A stretch of 64,000 bases of DNA from Zantedeschia hybrid cultivar. Lineage: Eukaryota; Streptophyta; Magnoliopsida; Alismatales; Araceae. The position numbers and the translations under genes were made by a program. The notes under the pieces were generated by a model, which had not been told where the DNA came from, made no database searches, and worked only from the letters and a program-made list of their open reading frames with translations. Within the stretch, counting starts at the first letter, position 1; every line of letters starts with the position of its first letter. The DNA is taken from positions 32,031,614 through 32,095,613 of the forward strand of contig JARZZO010000008.1 in NCBI GenBank assembly GCA_030544215.1, read 5' to 3'. Positions 44,431 through 56,095 of the stretch are shown here, piece by piece.

Positions 44431-47400
44431 TTACGAAAAAAGATAAGGAAATTGCTCCCGCATCTCATCCTCTCGCTCCCAGGTTGCCTCACCTCCGGAG
44501 CGGTACTGCCAAATCACCTTGACCAACGGTACGACCTTGTTCCGCAAGACCTGATCTCTGCGATCCTCAATACGAACCGGATACTCTGGGAATGACAAAT
44601 CCTCAGCGACCTCCAACTCTGAGAAATCCAACACATGGGACGGATCCTGAACGTACTTCCTCAGCAAGGACACATGGAACACGTCGTGCACTCCTGCAAG
44701 ACTGGGCGGCAAGGCCAGCTGATACGCGGTTTTCCCAATTCGAGCAAGAATGGGAAAAGGTCCAATAAATCGCGGACCCAGCTTGCCTCGCTTCCCGAAT
44801 CTCATCACACCCTTGGAGGGTGAGACTCGGAGAAACACGTGGTCCCCAACCTCAAATTCAAGTGGTCTTCGTCGGATGTCAGCATAACTCTTCTGTCTGT
44901 TCTGAGCTGCGGTCAACCTCTGCCGAACTGTCCTGGCAATCTCAGCACACTGCTGCACTAACTCAGGTCCTGCTATCTGCCTCTCACCGATCTCGGACCA
45001 ACACACCGGAGATCGACACGGCCGCCCATACAAAGCCTCATAAGGCGCCATGCTGATGCTAGAATGATAGCTGTTGTTGTAGGCAAACTCCACAGTGGAC
45101 AAATGTTGTTCCCACGAACCTCCCCAGTCTAGACAACACGCCCTGAGCATATCCTCCAGAGTCTGAATAGTCCTCTCCGACTGCCCGTCAGTCTCTGGAT
45201 GGTAGGCCGAGCTGAAAGCCAACTGAGTTCCCAACGCCTACTGAAAGCTCTTCCAGAATCTGGAAGTAAATCTCGGATCTCGATCTGATACAATGGACAA
45301 GGGTACCCCGTGCAGAGAGATAATCCGGTCCACAAACAACTTAGCCAGCTTGCCGACCGACCAGTCCTTCCTAATGGCTAGGAAGTGTGCCGACTTGGTC
45401 AGCCGATCAACGATGACCCAGATAGCGTCTCTCCTGCTAGGGGATGCAGGCAATCCCATCACAAAGTCCATCGTCACATGCTCCCATTTCCACTCAGGAA
45501 TCGGCAAGGGCTGCAGCAACCCTCCTGGTCTCTGATGCTCGGCTTTAACCTGCTGGCATGTCATACATCTAGCCACATACTCAGCCACATCTCTTTTCAT
45601 ATCGGGCCACCAGAAGTGCCTCCTCAAACAGTGATACATCTTTGTTGTCCCGGGATGCACTGCATACCTCGAACGGTGCGCCTCATCAAGAACACATCTG
45701 CGCACGTCTTCCTCAGTCGGGACATAGAGTCTGCCTCTGAATCTGACGGTACCATCATCCCACAACTCAACCTCAGACCTCTGGAGAATCTGCGGTAACT
45801 CAGCATCTGCCCTCTGAGCCTCAATCACAGTATGGTACACAGCCGGTCTCACAGTCAAGCTGACAAGTACAGCTCTATCCTCTTCACGTGGAACCCTAAA
45901 GGAGGATTCCACCACCTGCTCAAATAATTTCCACTCCCGAATCATGAGGTATGACATGACCGTCTTTCGACTCAAGGCGTCTGCCACTACATTCGCCTTG
46001 CCCGGATGATAAGAAAGGTCAAAGTCATAATCCTTAATAAACTCCATCCACCTCCGCTGCCTCAGATTCAGGTCTTTCTGAGTGAACACATATTTCAAGC
46101 TCTTGTGATCTGTAAAAACCTGAAATTTTTCTCCGTATAAGTAATGCCTCCAGATCTTCAGTGCAAACACCACAGCTGCAAGCTCCAAATCATGAGTAGG
46201 ATAGTTCTCTTCATGCCTCTTCAGCTGCCGAGAAGCATAAGCAACTACCCTGCCATGCTGCATAAGGACTGCTCCCAAACCTCGACGGGACGCATCTGAG
46301 TAAACCACAAATCCACCTGACCCAGATGGAAGCACCAGCACTGGGGCTGACGTGAGACGAGTTTTTAGCTCAATAAAACTCTGCTCACAATCCTTAGTCC
46401 ACACAAAACGAACTCCCTTTCGAGTCAACCTCGACAAGGGGGCCGCTATCGAAGAAAATCCCTGAACAAACCGCCTGTAATATCCGGCAAGCCCCAGAAA
46501 GCTCCTGATCTCAGTCACTGAAGTCGGCCTGCTCCAGTCCATCACTGCCTCTATCTTAACTGGATCTACTGCGATGCCTTCACCAGAAATAATGTGCCCA
46601 AGGAAGTACACCTCGTTCAGCCAAAATTCACATTTGCTGAACTTGGCATAAAGTTGGTGCTCTCTCAGGACCTGCAACACTGCCCGAAGATGAGCAGCGT
46701 GCTCTTCCTCAGAAGAAGAATAGATCAGAATATCATCAACAAACACAACCACAAACTGGTCCAGGTAGGTCCTGAAGACTCGGTTCATCAGATCCATAAA
46801 GGCCGCCGGAGCATTGGTTAAGCCGAAGGGCATAACCAAAAACTCATAATGCCCATACCGAGTCCTGAAAGCCGTCTTACTAACATCCACATCCCTGATT
46901 CTCATCTGATAATACCCAGATCTCAGATCGATCTTGGAAAACACCCTCGCTGTCTGCAACTGATCCATCAAATCGTCGATCCTAGGAAGCGGATACTTAT
47001 TCTTTATTGTCACTTGGTTCAGCTGCCTATAATCGATGCACAATCTTAAGGAACCATCCTTCTTCCTGACAAATAGAACCGGAGCACCCCACGGAGATGT
47101 ACTGGGACGAATGAAACCCTTATCCAGCAACTCCTGCAATTGCGCCTTCAACTCAGCGAGTTCGGCTGGCGCCATCCGATACGGGGCCTTAGATAAAGGC
47201 GTCGTACCTGGTGCAAGCTCGATGGTAAACTCGACCTCTCGCTGAGGAGGAAGGCCAGGCAGCTCCTCAGGAAATACATCTACGAAATCATAAACAACAG
47301 GCACCTCCCAGGGACTGGGACTAGCACAGACATCAGAAACAACGACAGAGGCTAAGAAAGCCTCGCAGCCACCAGCAAGCAACCTCCGTGCCTTAAAGGC

Positions 47401-48936
47401 AGAAATGAGAATACCTCGAGAAGAAAGCCTAATACCTTGGAAGAAGAAGGTCGGGATGTCCGGAATAGAGAAGCGCACCCTCTTCCTGTGGCAGTCCACC
47501 TCCGCATAAAAGGCTTCCAACCAATCCATACCCAGGATGATATCAAAATCACGGATAGCAAGTACAACCAACTGGGCAGGTAGCACATGACCCTCAATGG
47601 TCAAGGGAACATTCCTCAAACAATTATAAAATATCATGAAGTCTCCAGAAGGAACCTCAACCATCAGACCATCATACAACTCATCAACGGGTGCAGAAAG
47701 AATATCTAGGAACTACTCGGAAATAAAAGAATGCGAAGCACCTGAATCGATCAACACATGCGCAGAGTTCCCAAGGACAGAGAGTGTACCTTCCACCAAG
47801 TTGGACGCACGAGCCTCCCTCCTGGTGATAGCTAAAACTCTCCCCTGAGTCCTCGGCTTCTTCTGATCGCCATGACCCTGCCCCTGACTATGCCCCTGCG
47901 GGCACTGCCTCGCCAGGTGGCCCTGTTGGCCGCAAGTAAAACACCTCCTGGGAAGAGTGGGACACTGAGTCCCGCCATGAGCACCACCATATTGCTGACA
48001 AACCGCCGGAAGCCTCTGAGCTGGCTCCTGCTGTGCACTGGATGCTAACTGACTCTGCTGACCCTGCCTGGGCCTGCTGCTGCCGCTGCTGCCACTACTG
48101 CTACCACCACCCCTGAAGAATCTCCTGAATCGGGAGCCGAGAGAAAACGATCCCGATCCGACTGAAGGAGCCGGTGCCGTAGCCTTACCCCTGCTTCGCA
48201 CTGGCCCCTGAACAGTCTGCCCACTCTCCCGGGCCGACTGGATCTGCTGAGCCTCTATAGCTGCTGCACGCCTAACTGCTGACGCCAAGTCTGTACAACA
48301 ATAGGACGCCACGAAGTTCCTCAAACTGAGCCTAAGCCCATCCACAAACCTCTCCGTGCGACGTTCCTCGTCCTGAGATATGAAAGGCACGAACCGTCCC
48401 AGCGAAACAAACTTCGCCTCATACTCAAGTACCGTCATACTCCCCTGCGTCAGATCCATAAACTCCCTCTCCTTGGCTCGCTGGACATGTCTAGGGAAAT
48501 ATTTTGCATTGAATTCCTTGACAAAGGTCTCCCAAGAAATTTCCCTAAGACTCCTGTCCCCATAAGACAAACTCTTCAGTGTGGTCCACCAGTCATAGGC
48601 GCTATCCTTCAGCATGAAGGTAGCCAGCGGGGTCCTCTCTACTGCTGCACAGTCCATAGTATCAAAAGTCTTCTCAATCTCTCTAAGCCAATGAATGGCC
48701 TCGTCAGGGTCGGGACGACCGGTGAAGTGAGGTGGCCTCAGCTTCAAGAACCTCTCAAGTGTAGCTGTGGTCCCTCCCCGAGCACTAGAACCCTCGCTAG
48801 GATCTCGTGTCTGATATCGAGCCATAGTATCCATCATGGCCTCCATAAACTGCTCAACACTCGGCCTCCCTGCCCCGGACCCACTAGGGACATCTCCCCG
48901 CTCTCGAATAACTGGCATCCTCTTCCTGGGAGCCAT
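44431..48936 (-). pseudogene. Tekay-type gag-pol polyprotein with two in-frame stops
   Basis: One 1501-codon frame from MAPRKRMPVIRERG (48936) to the TAA at 44431, interrupted only by TAG codons at 47713-47715 and 45238-45240. In order: gag (about 48790-48200), zinc knuckle CFTCGQQGHLARQC (about 47940), protease with LIDSGASHSF (about 47740), reverse transcriptase (FVDDILIYSS near 46740), RNase H (YSDASRRGLGAVL near 46290), integrase zinc finger (H...H...CMTCQQ near 45560), the DDE core (VSDRDPRFTS...HPETDGQSE, 45290-45180), and a chromodomain-like tail (VKVIWQYRSGGEATWE near 44500). All catalytic motifs are present. Both stops sit where a CAG codon would fit, as expected from C-to-T change at methylated CHG sites. 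Confidence 0.95.
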
Positions 48937-49078
48937 CTACTCGCCTATAATTACAAAATCAAAAGTTCTAATTAGAGTCCTAAAACCTATGCTACCGCCG
49001 TGCCTGTTCGGGATAATGTATTTATTTGCCGAATTTTCAACATTTAACCTAGTTATTTATTTATTTGCCAGACCGTAT
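48937..49078 (-). other. Short leader of the Tekay element
   Basis: 142 bp between the primer-binding site and the gag ATG, with no other feature. Confidence 0.7.
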
Positions 49079-49090
49079 GCTCTGATACCA
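49079..49090 (-). other. Primer-binding site of the Tekay element, initiator tRNA-Met type
   Basis: gctctgatacca on the + strand, two bases from the 5' LTR end at 49093. Confidence 0.94.
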
Positions 49091-49092
49091 AC

Positions 49093-51378
49093 TGCAACGA
49101 CCCGCCACCTTATAATCGGGGATCCGATTACTAAATGGGTACCGAATCATTAATTTGGAACTAAACCAGGATCTAGTAAGTCTGGGAAATAAATAATAAA
49201 CTAAGCTAAACATTCACATCGCATTGAATTGAAAGTGCAGAAATTAAAATTATTACAATGCGACTCGATACAACAAATAATTACATATTCCAACTGAAAA
49301 GAAATAATTAAACATACAGGCCAGAAATAAATAACAACTACATCGGGCCATACCCCGGAACAACTGCCGAAGACACACAACACACGGCCGCACACGCCGC
49401 TCTAAGTCTGCTGGGAGTCCTCACCTGAAAACCGCAGGGGTGAGTCTCAAGACAAGACTCAGTAGGGATCCTTCGATCCCCACTGCACACGCACACACCC
49501 ACAAGTGTAAAGTACAGCTAACAGTAAAGTAACAAGTGTAGTGGCAGGTACAATATCTAATTCTCTACGTGAGAACGCATGCAGTCGAAATATAATAAAC
49601 ATGCACATTCTAAACCAACCGTTAGAAAATCCACAACTGTAGTCTCGGAAGAACCCGCCGACCGTACAAACAACGGTGAGAAAAACCTCGACCCGCTGAG
49701 ACCAAGGAGTAGCCCCTCGGATAGGATGCTCGCTACTCCGGCCCAACTGGCTCAGGTGACTACCCCTTCCCTCAGCATGAGTGACTCTCCGAATGTACCA
49801 CTCCGACACCGGTACTAGCTAACCCCGGGGTTCACCAGGTGACCCTCTCTCACTAGGCGTCACCCCGCCCACGCCCCCACCGGCGCTGTGCTCACGCCCC
49901 CACCAGCACAGGGTGATAAAGTGCTACAATGTCACTCCAGGTCCACAGTAACTGAAAATCCAACACAGTGCGATCCGGTCACGTAAAAAGCCCGCGATCG
50001 CATAACACACATAGAACCATCCGATCATGAGGAATCCATCTCTATCGGGTGCACTAAAACATGTGCTAACCAGCTATCTAGCAGTATGAACACGTTTTAC
50101 TGGCATGAGTTAGTGAGATTCTGTCTTGAATCACGTCGACCAAGGTCGACGCCATTCAAGCTCCAAGTACAGGTTCATATAAATCAGTTTTCAGAATCTG
50201 GCCTTAAAAGGCGTCGACACCAATGGTCGCCTTTTAAAAGGCGTCGACATCCTCATACGCCATTCAACACAGAAACCCGGAATTCCAAGGCCTTTACTCA
50301 GGGGATTTTCTGCCTTAAAAGGCGTCGTGGGTGCCTGACGCCATTCAAAAATGCGTCGTTCACCCATGACGTCTTTTAAGCTCGGAATCCCCGACCTGGC
50401 AGACTGTCTGTCAGACGATTCCTGTCTAAAAGGCGTCGTGATGGCCCGACGCCCTTCAAAAAGGCGTCGTCCATGCACGACATCTTTCAACCCCAGGAAC
50501 CAGAATCGCCCTAAGCCCGAGGGCTCCCTTTCCAACCCCAAACAAACCCAAAACGGAGGGAAAAAGAGAAGCAATACCATCCATAGGCAATACATTCGTG
50601 AAAATCCCCCTTGTCATCAAATGAACTCCTAAACATGCTCATTCTAACCCCCAAACCAAAGATCTACCACATGCATAAACGAGGAAAAACATGATTTTAA
50701 GCACGATGCTATGGGGAACGTCACCCTACCGGACACTCGAACTCCTCCAAGCTTCAAGCCGTCCACCCGTCTCGCCCCACGCCGCCGCCGGTACCGCCGT
50801 GGTCGTCCTTGCTCCACCGTGACGTCGGCCGCCGTCCGGAGAGTAGAACGCCGCAGTGGAAATGGAGGTGGTAGTGGTAGGAACCAGGTAGAGGATGGAG
50901 TGGAGGGAGAGGCGAAATGGTGGGAGGAAAAGAGGGAGGAGGAGGGGTCGCCGCCGGTCGCCGGAGGAGAAGGAGAGAAGGAGAGTAGGAGAAAATGAGG
51001 GAAAGAAGGAGGGCTCACGGGGTTAACCAAAAACTGGCTAAAACGCGTCGACATGCACGGACGCCTATCAGGTGACGTGACGGCCGCTCTGACAAGATTC
51101 TGAAACGCGTCGTCCTACACAGACGCCATTCAGACAACTTGTCAGGGCCGTACTCTGACACACCCAGAGTCGCAGTCTAAAAGGCGTCGTCCCACGCGGA
51201 CGCCGTTCAGACGACATGACGGGGCCGTACTCACGCGGCCCAAGGCCAGCCCACGTGGCAGAACCTGAAACGCGTCTCGAGGTCCTGACGCGATTCTACT
51301 CAGAACCCCCGCCCCTCACAAGGGCTAGGACTACAGGGTCCGACCCGAAAACCGGATCCGAAAGTCTCGATCCTTACA
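49093..51378 (-). repeat. 5' LTR of the Tekay element (2286 bp)
   Basis: Nearly identical to 42056-44342. Its inner end reads TGCA where the partner has TACA. Palindromic clusters lie at 50126-50490 and about 51038-51298, almost all with the same cores as in the other LTR. Confidence 0.96.
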
Positions 51379-51383
51379 ACGGC
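51379..51383. repeat. Target-site duplication acggc, right copy
   Basis: Directly after the LTR end ccttaca; equals 42051-42055. Confidence 0.96.
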
Positions 51384-52918
51384 CCTCCGCCGTCAGTTCC
51401 TCGACTATCCCGAGCTGTTGGTAAATTCTTAACTTGTTCAATTTTATTCATTAAATGCAATCTTTTATTCATTAAATGCAAGTTATTTACATGAATGCAT
51501 TTAACCTACATGCAGGTGATCTAGCGCCCGTACTTGGGGATGGGCGAGGAGGGTCAGCCGTGGGTGACGGCTGGCCGGAGGCGGTTCGGGAGGCAAATGT
51601 CGGTGTATTGCCTCAACGAGATCGAGCCGCTCCGCCTCCGCCTCGTGATGAGGACGCTGGGCCTCCACCAGGAGTGGATTGATGAGGAGGTCCCGGAGGG
51701 CGTCGGGAGGAGCATGAGGGGCAAACAAGCCCTCACTGACTGGCGTGCCAAGTTCCCGGAGTAGTTCGAGGACTGGCACCGCCGAGGCATACGAGTGGAG
51801 TCCCGTGCGGAGAGTAGCGAGGCCTACCTCCAGCAGTATCGGGCCCACTACGCCGATCAGCTGCGACTCCTCCGACCGCTTGATGTAAGTGTGCTTCTAT
51901 GCGTCTTTAATTTTATTATTATCTTGATTTATGTTTGTGAATGAATGTATGTATGTGTAATATGCAGGATGCGCGCGATGCGGTCATCATCGACCTCCGG
52001 GCCCGCCTACATGATGCGGAGGCCCAGCTGGAGCAGGTCCAGAAGGAGCTGTTTGATCTGGTATGCATGCATGTTTATGAATGGATGTTTTAATTACTTA
52101 GTTGTTTTGGCGATTAACACTGACGGTTGTCTTTTGGTGCAGCGAGCCGTCTACACCCAGGCGGCTCCCCCTTCCTATAGAGCATCATCATCGTCTTCTT
52201 CTGCTGCCCATGAGGCTGCTCTGGCTGACCTCCAGAGCCAGCTCGCCTCCGCCATCCATCGAGCTTCTCTTGCGGAGGAGGACCAGGCTGCTCGGGTAAG
52301 TTCTTTCCCTTTGATTTCTGAATCTGATTTTGATTACTTGATTGCCTTGGACTAACAATGACTTCTCCTGCAGGTTGCTGAGCTTCATGAAGCCCTTTAG
52401 AGGGCTGAAGCAGATGCGGCCCGGGTTCGTGATCTCGAGGAGCAGGTGGCTCGCCTCTCCACCGGGGATCTTCCTCCGGAGTTCTCACGCCTCCAGTCCC
52501 GACTGGAATTCATCACTCAGGAGCGAGAGCGGGAGAGGCAGGAGCGGCAGAAGATGGATGCTGAGATGACTACTCTCCGGGTCCAGCTTGGCGTTGCAGA
52601 GCACGAGCGACGCAGCGTAGAGGAGTGTTACCGACGTGCCCGCCAGCGAGCGCAGGAAAGGGGGCACGGGAGTGCGTTCACCGCGAGCGTGGCCATATCA
52701 TCAGGCCAAGCTAGTCCGAGTTTGATGGGACCACCACCTTCTAGAGCTCCACCGTCGGACGCGCCTGACGAGGCTAAGAGTCAGTTCGACGAGGGGGCGG
52801 GAGAGAGTCAGCCTTGAGGGCTCATGTATTTTTGACTTTCTTTTGTGTATCATGTACAAAACACCTTTTGATGATATACGTGAAACTTTTGGCCTCCAAT
52901 CTTGCGTTCCTGTGTTTG

Positions 52919-54151
52919 CCTCGCATCCTGTACATCACTTAACAAACATGTTAAGTATCTATTTAGGCTTAGCCCCTTGCCTGACCAAATGAATGGTCGA
53001 TCAATCTTTTCCTTAAATGAATGGTCAAGGGGCATAGCCTTTATTAACAAAGGTAATATGAATAATCAAACTTAAGCAAAATGCAACATACAAGTAGACA
53101 AATGCTCACTGAAAATAAAAGGAATGAGACATACCAAGTGCAATAAGCAAATGCTAATTGAAATATTTTTGTTGTTTTGAAATATCTTTTTTTTTGTTTG
53201 GGTTTTGAAGTATGTATTTTTTTACTTTTGAAATATGTACTTTTTTTGAATTTTTGGCATATACATATTTTGTTTGGATTTTTTTGAAATATGTATTTTT
53301 TGGGATTTTGAAATATGTATTTTTTTTGGATTTTGAAATATGTATTTTTTTGGGATTTTGAAATATGTATTTTTTTTTTATTTTTGACATATGTATGTGA
53401 ACTAAAAGACCAACATGGTACTCAGATCAAAAGATCATATTCATTTATGAACTTAATTTCCAAATTGTTCTTCAACAACTTAACTTAAACCCATCGTGTT
53501 TGAACTTGTGTTTCCATTCGTGATCCCATTTGATGATTTGACCCTTAGTCAATTTAAGTCATTCCTTAAGTTTGGAGTACGCCTCTTTAGAAGGAAAGGA
53601 AGAATAAGTTTAGAAAGCCCATGAGAAGGTTCCGGAGACCTAAAAAGATGTTCCTTTCCTACCCTAGTATCCGTTGGGGTTCGGTTATTTTCTTTCCGGG
53701 GTATTTATCGACCTTGCGTTCCCTTTTATTTCATTTCATGGCCTTGATGTAACGTTTGTAATGTAGTGGCCTTTTGATTTGACGTTTGGCTTTTGCCTTT
53801 CGCTTTTGCTTTTTCTATTCTTTCTTTGGGACGGATCTCCCCCATTTTTTTTATGACGGCCTCCTACTAAGATGGCGGGTATTCTTGGTAGTCTATTCTA
53901 AGTCTCGTTCCGACATCATGGGCCGAGTGTAAAATAGATTTTTGCTTTGAAATGAATGATTTGTACTTTACACTTTTAGTCAAGCTTTCGGTATTCCTTA
54001 AGACTTGGCATCTCTTGTTACTCACGAATCAAACGTATAAGTGTGTGTAGTAATCTGTTTGAAGTTAAATTATCCAGACTAATAAGGAAATTTGAGTTTA
54101 TAAATTTTCTGATTCCACTGGTCTTTGTACCATACTGATCGACTCTCTAAC
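52919..54151 (-). other. 3' spacer of copy B, distal part
   Basis: It matches about 58680-59833 of copy C and 2015-3330 of copy A. It holds a tandem repeat block at about 53154-53395 with units like ttttgaaatatgtattttt. No gene. Confidence 0.8.
53154..53395 (-). repeat. Tandem repeat in the copy B spacer
   Basis: About eight degenerate units of roughly 25-30 bp (ggattttgaaatatgtatttt), in the same position as the blocks in copies A and C. Confidence 0.8.
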
Positions 54152-56095
54152 CTAAGGGTAGTATTTCTTAAGATGTAAACCATTCTAGGGATGAGTTAGC
54201 TCTTCTCCTTTTGCATTAACAAGACGATAAGCGTTACCAGGAAAAGCGTGCGATACAACATAAGGTCCTTCCCAGTTGGGTTGGAGCTTAGAACGCGGAC
54301 CACCAGGTTTTACAAAAATCCTTTTGATGACCATTCCACCAACTTTGAACTTACGTTCAATGACTTTCTTTTGATAAAAACGTGCTAGTCTATTTTGATA
54401 CACTTTTGCATGATTAGCGGCTGACTATCTTCTCTCGTCTAAGAGTTCTAATTGAGCAAGGAGTGTTGAACGATGTTCATCAATGGAAAATTCCTTGTTT
54501 AACTGTACTCTTAATGACGGTATAAGGATCTCATATGGAACTACCGTCTCAATTCCAAATGTTAAGGAATAAGGAGTTTGCCCAGTGGGCGTGCAGATTG
54601 AAGTTCGGTAGGCCCATAGAGTCTCAACCAATTTTTCTGGCCAGTCTGCGAATTTGTTAGATTTGCACGTCTTTTTGATGATTTTTATCAAAGTCTTATT
54701 AGTTGCCTCTGCTTGGCCATTGCCTTGCAGATAATAAGGAGAGGAATGATGCAATGCAATTTTATACCTGCTGCAGAGATCCTTCAATTCTTGTGACACG
54801 AACTGCGGTCCGTTGTCGGTGACGATGGTACTTGGAATTCCAAATCGGGTGATGATGTTCTTCATGATGAACTTGCAGATGGTTAATGCTTTGACTTCCG
54901 TGTATGCTTCGTCTTCTGCCCACTTGGTGAAGTATTTTGTTGCCGTGAGAATGAAAGACTTTTGCTTGATGCCGGAATCTGGATTACCAAGGGGTCCAAT
55001 GATGTCGAAAGCCCACATGGAGAAAGGCCATGGGGAAGAAACAGGATGGAGTGAAGATGCAGGAGAATGAATTTTTTCGGCGTGAAGTTGGCACTTGGCA
55101 CACCTACGGACATATCCTACACAGTCTTCTTCCATGGTTGGCCAGTAAAATCCTTGTCTGAGGATCTTCTTTGCTAGCATCTGTCCATTGACATGGCCAC
55201 CACAAACTCTGCTATGAGCTGCTTCCATAACCTTCCAAAGCTCATCTTCGTCTAGACATCTCAGAAGAACTCCATCAAAACCTCTCTTGTACAGTGCTCC
55301 TCCAACTAGGGTGTATCGTTGAGTAATTCTCCTGATAGCTCTCTTCTCCTCAGTTGTAGCTTCCTCAGGATACGATTGATCTTCACAATATTTGGCAATT
55401 TCATAATACCATGGCTTCTATTCATCATCCATCTCTTCTAACAGCTCCATCAACATGATTTCTCTTTTTTCCACGATATCTCCATCCCTGACTTTCTTTA
55501 GCAACTTTTCCTTAGTTCTAAGAAATGAAGGGTCTTTCACGGCGGGTGAAAGACGCCTATGAACTATGATTGATTCAGATTGCTTGCTGATTGGAAAATC
55601 AAGAGAAGATGCCAATGAAGCCAGAGCGTCAACTAAGATGTTTTGATTTCTAGGGACATGGACAAAGATCAATTTCGTGAAAAGCTTTGAATAAGCAGAA
55701 GTGAATTCTTGATAAGGCTTGAGCTTGGGATCAAGAGTTCGATACTTGGTCAGCACTTGGCGAAGAATCAGTTGGCTATCACCTACAATCATAAGTTTGA
55801 TGGCACCATGAAAATGAGCAGCCTCGAGGCCAGCAAGGAGTGCCTCGTATTCAGCTATATTGTTGGTGACTGGAAAGTCAAGCTGAAAGGCTTGCGGAAT
55901 GGTGACACCTTCAGGTGATAACAGAACGATACCGATCTCCTTCCATGAGAATTCAGAGCTTCGTCAAAATATAGAGTCCACATATCATCTCTGATTTGAT
56001 TTACGGACATCAGTTCCTCATCCGGAAACTCTGATCGCACTGGATCAAATCGAGGAAGGGGATGATGAGCGAGATGTTCTGCTATGGCATAGCCC
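54152..56095 (-). pseudogene. Tat pol of copy B, second RNase H and integrase, decayed and split by copy C
   Basis: Reads from the second RNase H (DDMWTLYFDEALNSHG near 55990) through integrase (CAKCQLH near 55080, VTDNGPQF near 54810, GQAEATNK near 54710) to the TAG at 54152. Damage includes a frameshift near 55930, a stop near 55418, a shift or stop near 55794-55855 and a stop near 54424. The frame is cut at 56095 by the LTR of copy C. In copies A and C the sequence continues without a break at this point (gccata/tgcc...gatcgctttctgctg), so the rest of copy B should lie beyond the 5' end of copy C. Confidence 0.9.
56091..56095. repeat. Predicted target-site duplication of copy C (agccc)
   Basis: Five bases next to the LTR end TGTGAG. 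The partner copy would be outside the window. In the uninterrupted pol of copy C the site reads catagccctTGATCGC. Confidence 0.55.

Larger units (their letters stand above)
42056..51378 (-). mobile_element. Complete Tekay-type chromovirus nested in antisense gene 2
   Basis: 9323 bp with LTRs of 2287 and 2286 bp that look about 98-99% identical by eye. It has a primer-binding site, a single gag-pol frame with two stops, a polypurine tract and a perfect 5-bp target duplication. The near-identical LTRs make it one of the youngest insertions in the window. The Tekay/Del assignment rests on the gag style and on the short chromodomain-like C-terminus. Confidence 0.96.
40363..52817 (+). pseudogene. 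Antisense gene 2: PMD/MAIN-like protein with coiled-coil tail, interrupted by a retrotransposon
   Basis: Seven exons, all joined in phase 0: 40363-40827 (start uncertain), 41134-41853, 41934-42055 continued at 51384-51420, 51516-51884, 51968-52060, 52143-52295, 52374-52817. Exons 2-4 carry a plant mobile domain (RMGFGEVLDIEPFWLDLVLL, WGHMVPTLEDVARITGL, VWSYHYFPLGR, NEIEPLRLRLVMRTLG). Exons 5-7 are coiled coil rich in E, Q and R (about 52430-52640), followed by a Ser/Pro tail. Stops lie at 51522, 51762 and about 52399, and the donor after 41853 reads at instead of gt. The Tekay element at 42056-51378 splits exon 3; removing it with one target copy restores the frame. PMD proteins are linked to transposon silencing and transposon capture in plants. 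The role of this copy is unknown. Confidence 0.72.
35924..56095 (-). mobile_element. Tat-lineage element, copy B, with antisense gene insert
   Basis: Minus-strand order from the right: decayed pol 3' part (56095-54152), spacer (to 52918), a 14.5-kb + strand gene insert (52918-38409, of which 9.3 kb is a nested Tekay element), spacer (38409-37260), polypurine tract, 3' LTR (37259-35924). Copy C interrupts pol at 56096, so the 5' half lies beyond the right window edge. The candidate target duplication on the left is ttctc (35919-35923). Confidence 0.85.
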
